Made by a program: the position numbers and the translations under genes. Below the pieces are notes generated by a model, which was given only the letters and a program-made list of their open reading frames with translations, searched no databases and was not told the origin of the DNA. Shown piece by piece: positions 62,147-64,000 of a stretch of 64,000 nt of DNA. Each line of letters opens with the position of its first letter. Within the stretch, counting starts at the first letter, position 1. The DNA lies in contig NZ_CP092473.1 of NCBI RefSeq assembly GCF_014287515.2, positions 3,507,501 through 3,571,500 on the forward strand. The letters run 5' to 3'. The DNA is from Roseburia rectibacter (GTDB taxonomy: Bacteria; Bacillota; Clostridia; Lachnospirales; Lachnospiraceae).

Positions 62147-62894
62147 AATCGTAATCTCCCTCGCGTTTTAATACATCGCGTTCCGTCAGGCTGCGGCTGA
62201 TAGCATTATCACCAGTCACAATACTGCTGGCTGTATCACTGTCATCCACGATTACACCTTTCTGCATGGTAATAACACGTTTATTCATGGCTTTTACGAT
62301 CTCAAGGTTATGGGTAACAACAACAACCGTTGTACCATTGTTATTGATCTCTTCCATCAGCTTCATGATCTCCCAGGCATTATTGTTATCCAGATTACCG
62401 GTTGGTTCATCTGCCAGAAGAATCTTCGGTTTATTGATAAGTGCTCTTGCGATTGCAACTCTCTGCTGCTCACCACCGGACAACTGTTTCGGATATGAGC
62501 GGTATTTTGCTGCCAGTCCTACCATGGAAAGCATCAAAGGAACATTCTTTTTGATGGAACGCGTGGATTCTCCGATGACTTTCTGTGCAAATGCAACATT
62601 ATCATAAATATTACGATCCTTTAACAAGCGGAAATCCTGAAATACCACGCCTATCTTACGACGGAATTTCGGGATTTGTCTTCGCCTGATCTTATTTAAT
62701 TTCTGACCGTTTATTGTGATCGTACCCTCCGTCGGTTCAAGTTCCTTCAATAAAAGTTTAATCAGCGTAGATTTTCCGGAACCACTGTCCCCGACGATGA
62801 ATACAAATTCTCCTTCTTCAATGTTAAGACTCACGTCATTAAGCGCAGGTATTCCTGCAGAGTACGACTTGCTGACATGTTCTAACTTAATCAT
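62136..62894 (-). CDS. ftsE: Cell division ATP-binding protein FtsE
   Basis: 252 residues from ATG 62894 (GGAG upstream; an in-frame ATG at 62906 also exists). ABC ATPase with Walker A VGDSGSGKSTLIKL, signature LSGGEQQRVAIARAL, Walker B ILLADEPTGNLD and H-loop VVTHNLE. A C-terminal extension with VTGDNAISRSLTERDVLKRE is longer than in enterobacterial FtsE. First gene of ftsE-ftsX-M23, 15 bp after the CdaR-like stop. Confidence 0.95.
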   Translation of the reverse strand: MIKLEHVSKSYSAGIPALNDVSLNIEEGEFVFIVGDSGSGKSTLIKLLLKELEPTEGTITINGQKLNKIRRRQIPKFRRKIGVVFQDFRLLKDRNIYDNVAFAQKVIGESTRSIKKNVPLMLSMVGLAAKYRSYPKQLSGGEQQRVAIARALINKPKILLADEPTGNLDNNNAWEIMKLMEEINNNGTTVVVVTHNLEIVKAMNKRVITMQKGVIVDDSDTASSIVTGDNAISRSLTERDVLKREGDYDYED

Positions 62895-62908
62895 AGCAAT
62901 CTCCATTT

Positions 62909-63997
62909 CTAGTAGTCTAACGACTCCATGTACTTCATGTATTTTACTACCATAAGTGCGATCTTAAAAGTAATGGCATCTTCAAAAACACGCAGATCAA
63001 GTCCGGTTGCTTTCTGCAGCTTGTCCAGACGATATACCAATGTGTTACGGTGAATATAAAGCTGTCTGGAAGTTTCGGAAACATTCAGGCTGTTCTCAAA
63101 AAACTTATTGATCGTTGTAAGTGTCTCCTCATCGAACTCATCCGGTGATTTACCATCAAAGATCTCTTTGATAAACATCTTGCAGAGTGGAATCGGGAGC
63201 TGATAGATCAAACGTCCGATTCCTAGTGTAGAGTAAGCAATAACATCTTTTTCCTCAAAGAAAATCTTGCCTACATCAAGTGCCATTCTTGCTTCTTTAT
63301 AGGAACGAGATACTTCTTTGATCTCTCCGACGATCGTACCGTATGCCACATGTACATCACTGTCCGAATCAGAACGGAACAGATTTACAATGACCTCGGC
63401 GGTCTTATTCATCTCTTCGTATCCCTCGTTCTCGCCTACTTCTTTTACAACGATAATGTTTTTCTCATCGACTGCGGTGACAAAATCTTTGGTCTTTCCT
63501 CCAAAAATGCCACGAATACGTTCAAGTTCATTACCATCTTTGTCGCGGTTAGTCTCCACGATAAAAACAACACGTCTGACTTCCGTATCAATATGCAGTT
63601 TTTTGGCACGATTGTAAATATCAACCAAAAGCAGGTTATCCAAAAGCAGATTCTTGATAAAGTTATCTTTATCAAATCTCTCTTTATATGCTACCAGAAG
63701 ATTCTGGATCTGGAAACTGGCAATTTTCCCCACCATATAGACGTCATCGCTGTCGCCGTTGGCAAGCAGGATGTATTCTAACTGATGATCGTCAAACACC
63801 TTAAAAAACTGATAGCCGTTTACAACCTGGCTGTCTGCAGGAGATTCCACAAACGCAAGCGCCGGCTCCATATATTTGTCTGCTTCCGGAAATGTAGCAG
63901 CCAGCACCTTCCCCTCTACATCAATAATGCATAAATCAATGCGGGTAATTCCTTTCAACCCATCAATTGTATTTTGAAGTATCTGATTTGAAATCAT
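62909..63997 (-). CDS. CdaR/PucR-family transcriptional regulator
   Basis: 362 residues. An N-terminal sugar-diacid-recognition-like domain starts ISNQILQNTIDGLKGITRI. A middle GGDEF-like region follows, then a C-terminal PucR HTH (FFENSLNVSETSRQLYIHRN, TLVYRLDKLQKATGLDLRVF). Such regulators activate genes for sugar acids or purines. The start codon lies three bases from the window end, so its ribosome binding site is not visible. Same strand as ftsE and only 15 bp before it. Confidence 0.88.
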   Translation of the reverse strand: MISNQILQNTIDGLKGITRIDLCIIDVEGKVLAATFPEADKYMEPALAFVESPADSQVVNGYQFFKVFDDHQLEYILLANGDSDDVYMVGKIASFQIQNLLVAYKERFDKDNFIKNLLLDNLLLVDIYNRAKKLHIDTEVRRVVFIVETNRDKDGNELERIRGIFGGKTKDFVTAVDEKNIIVVKEVGENEGYEEMNKTAEVIVNLFRSDSDSDVHVAYGTIVGEIKEVSRSYKEARMALDVGKIFFEEKDVIAYSTLGIGRLIYQLPIPLCKMFIKEIFDGKSPDEFDEETLTTINKFFENSLNVSETSRQLYIHRNTLVYRLDKLQKATGLDLRVFEDAITFKIALMVVKYMKYMESLDY

Positions 63998-64000
63998 AAG

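Overview
The window looks like chromosome from a butyrate-producing Lachnospiraceae firmicute (Roseburia/Agathobacter-like). The reasons are a thl-hbd-bcd-etfB-etfA butyrate operon, sporulation regulator spoIIID, a UxuA/UxuB hexuronate operon with a GntR regulator, an ftsEX operon and AT-rich Gram-positive ribosome binding sites. No rRNA or tRNA gene was seen. All identifications come from reading the sequence; no database search was run.

Layout. Positions 1 to about 0.8 kb are insertion-sequence debris: an IS21 end placed in an IS110 transposase. Positions 1 to about 20.6 kb are accessory DNA, very AT-rich between 3.5 and 15 kb. This looks like an integrative mobilizable element: tyrosine integrase beside the 3' end of guaA, XRE regulator, MobC, MOBP-type relaxase and a possible oriT, with no conjugation machinery seen. 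Its cargo is a defence island transcribed leftwards. From a promoter near 15.05 kb come a small HTH protein, a winged-helix protein, two m5C methyltransferases, a McrB-like NTPase and a LlaJI/McrC-like nuclease, a set matching LlaJI-type restriction-modification. Next comes a tight four-gene cassette: N6-adenine methyltransferase, a protein with two GHKL ATPase modules and a kinase-like H-box, a stand-alone receiver domain, and an HNH nuclease. I regard this cassette as the best candidate for an undescribed defence system. A Schlafen AlbA_2-type protein and a two-gene unit with a striking operator array follow.

From 20.7 kb the sequence is mostly core genome: guaA; a frameshifted CmpB-family gene; a DUF2798 protein; spoIIID with an unusual hairpin/promoter overlap; two DUF4230 proteins; an apbE remnant; two tandem ECF substrate-binding subunits; a damaged IS630; a secreted M6 metalloprotease; the butyrate operon with a Rex-like operator; a coiled-coil SleB hydrolase; a degenerate HD-GYP protein; uxuB-uxuA-gntR; carAB; an MntP/YtaF-like protein; an HPt protein; hom with a ThrR/PheB-like ACT protein; an SPFH/zinc-ribbon/TPM envelope operon; prfB with its programmed frameshift; VanZ; a C-terminal processing protease; and M23 hydrolase-ftsX-ftsE-cdaR.

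Three intergenic copies of a 316-362 bp repeat (49.13-49.49, 49.82-50.14 and 59.60-59.92 kb) keep the same single-stranded motifs while the paired arms differ and re-pair. This is the signature of a structured RNA family and is the second main discovery candidate.
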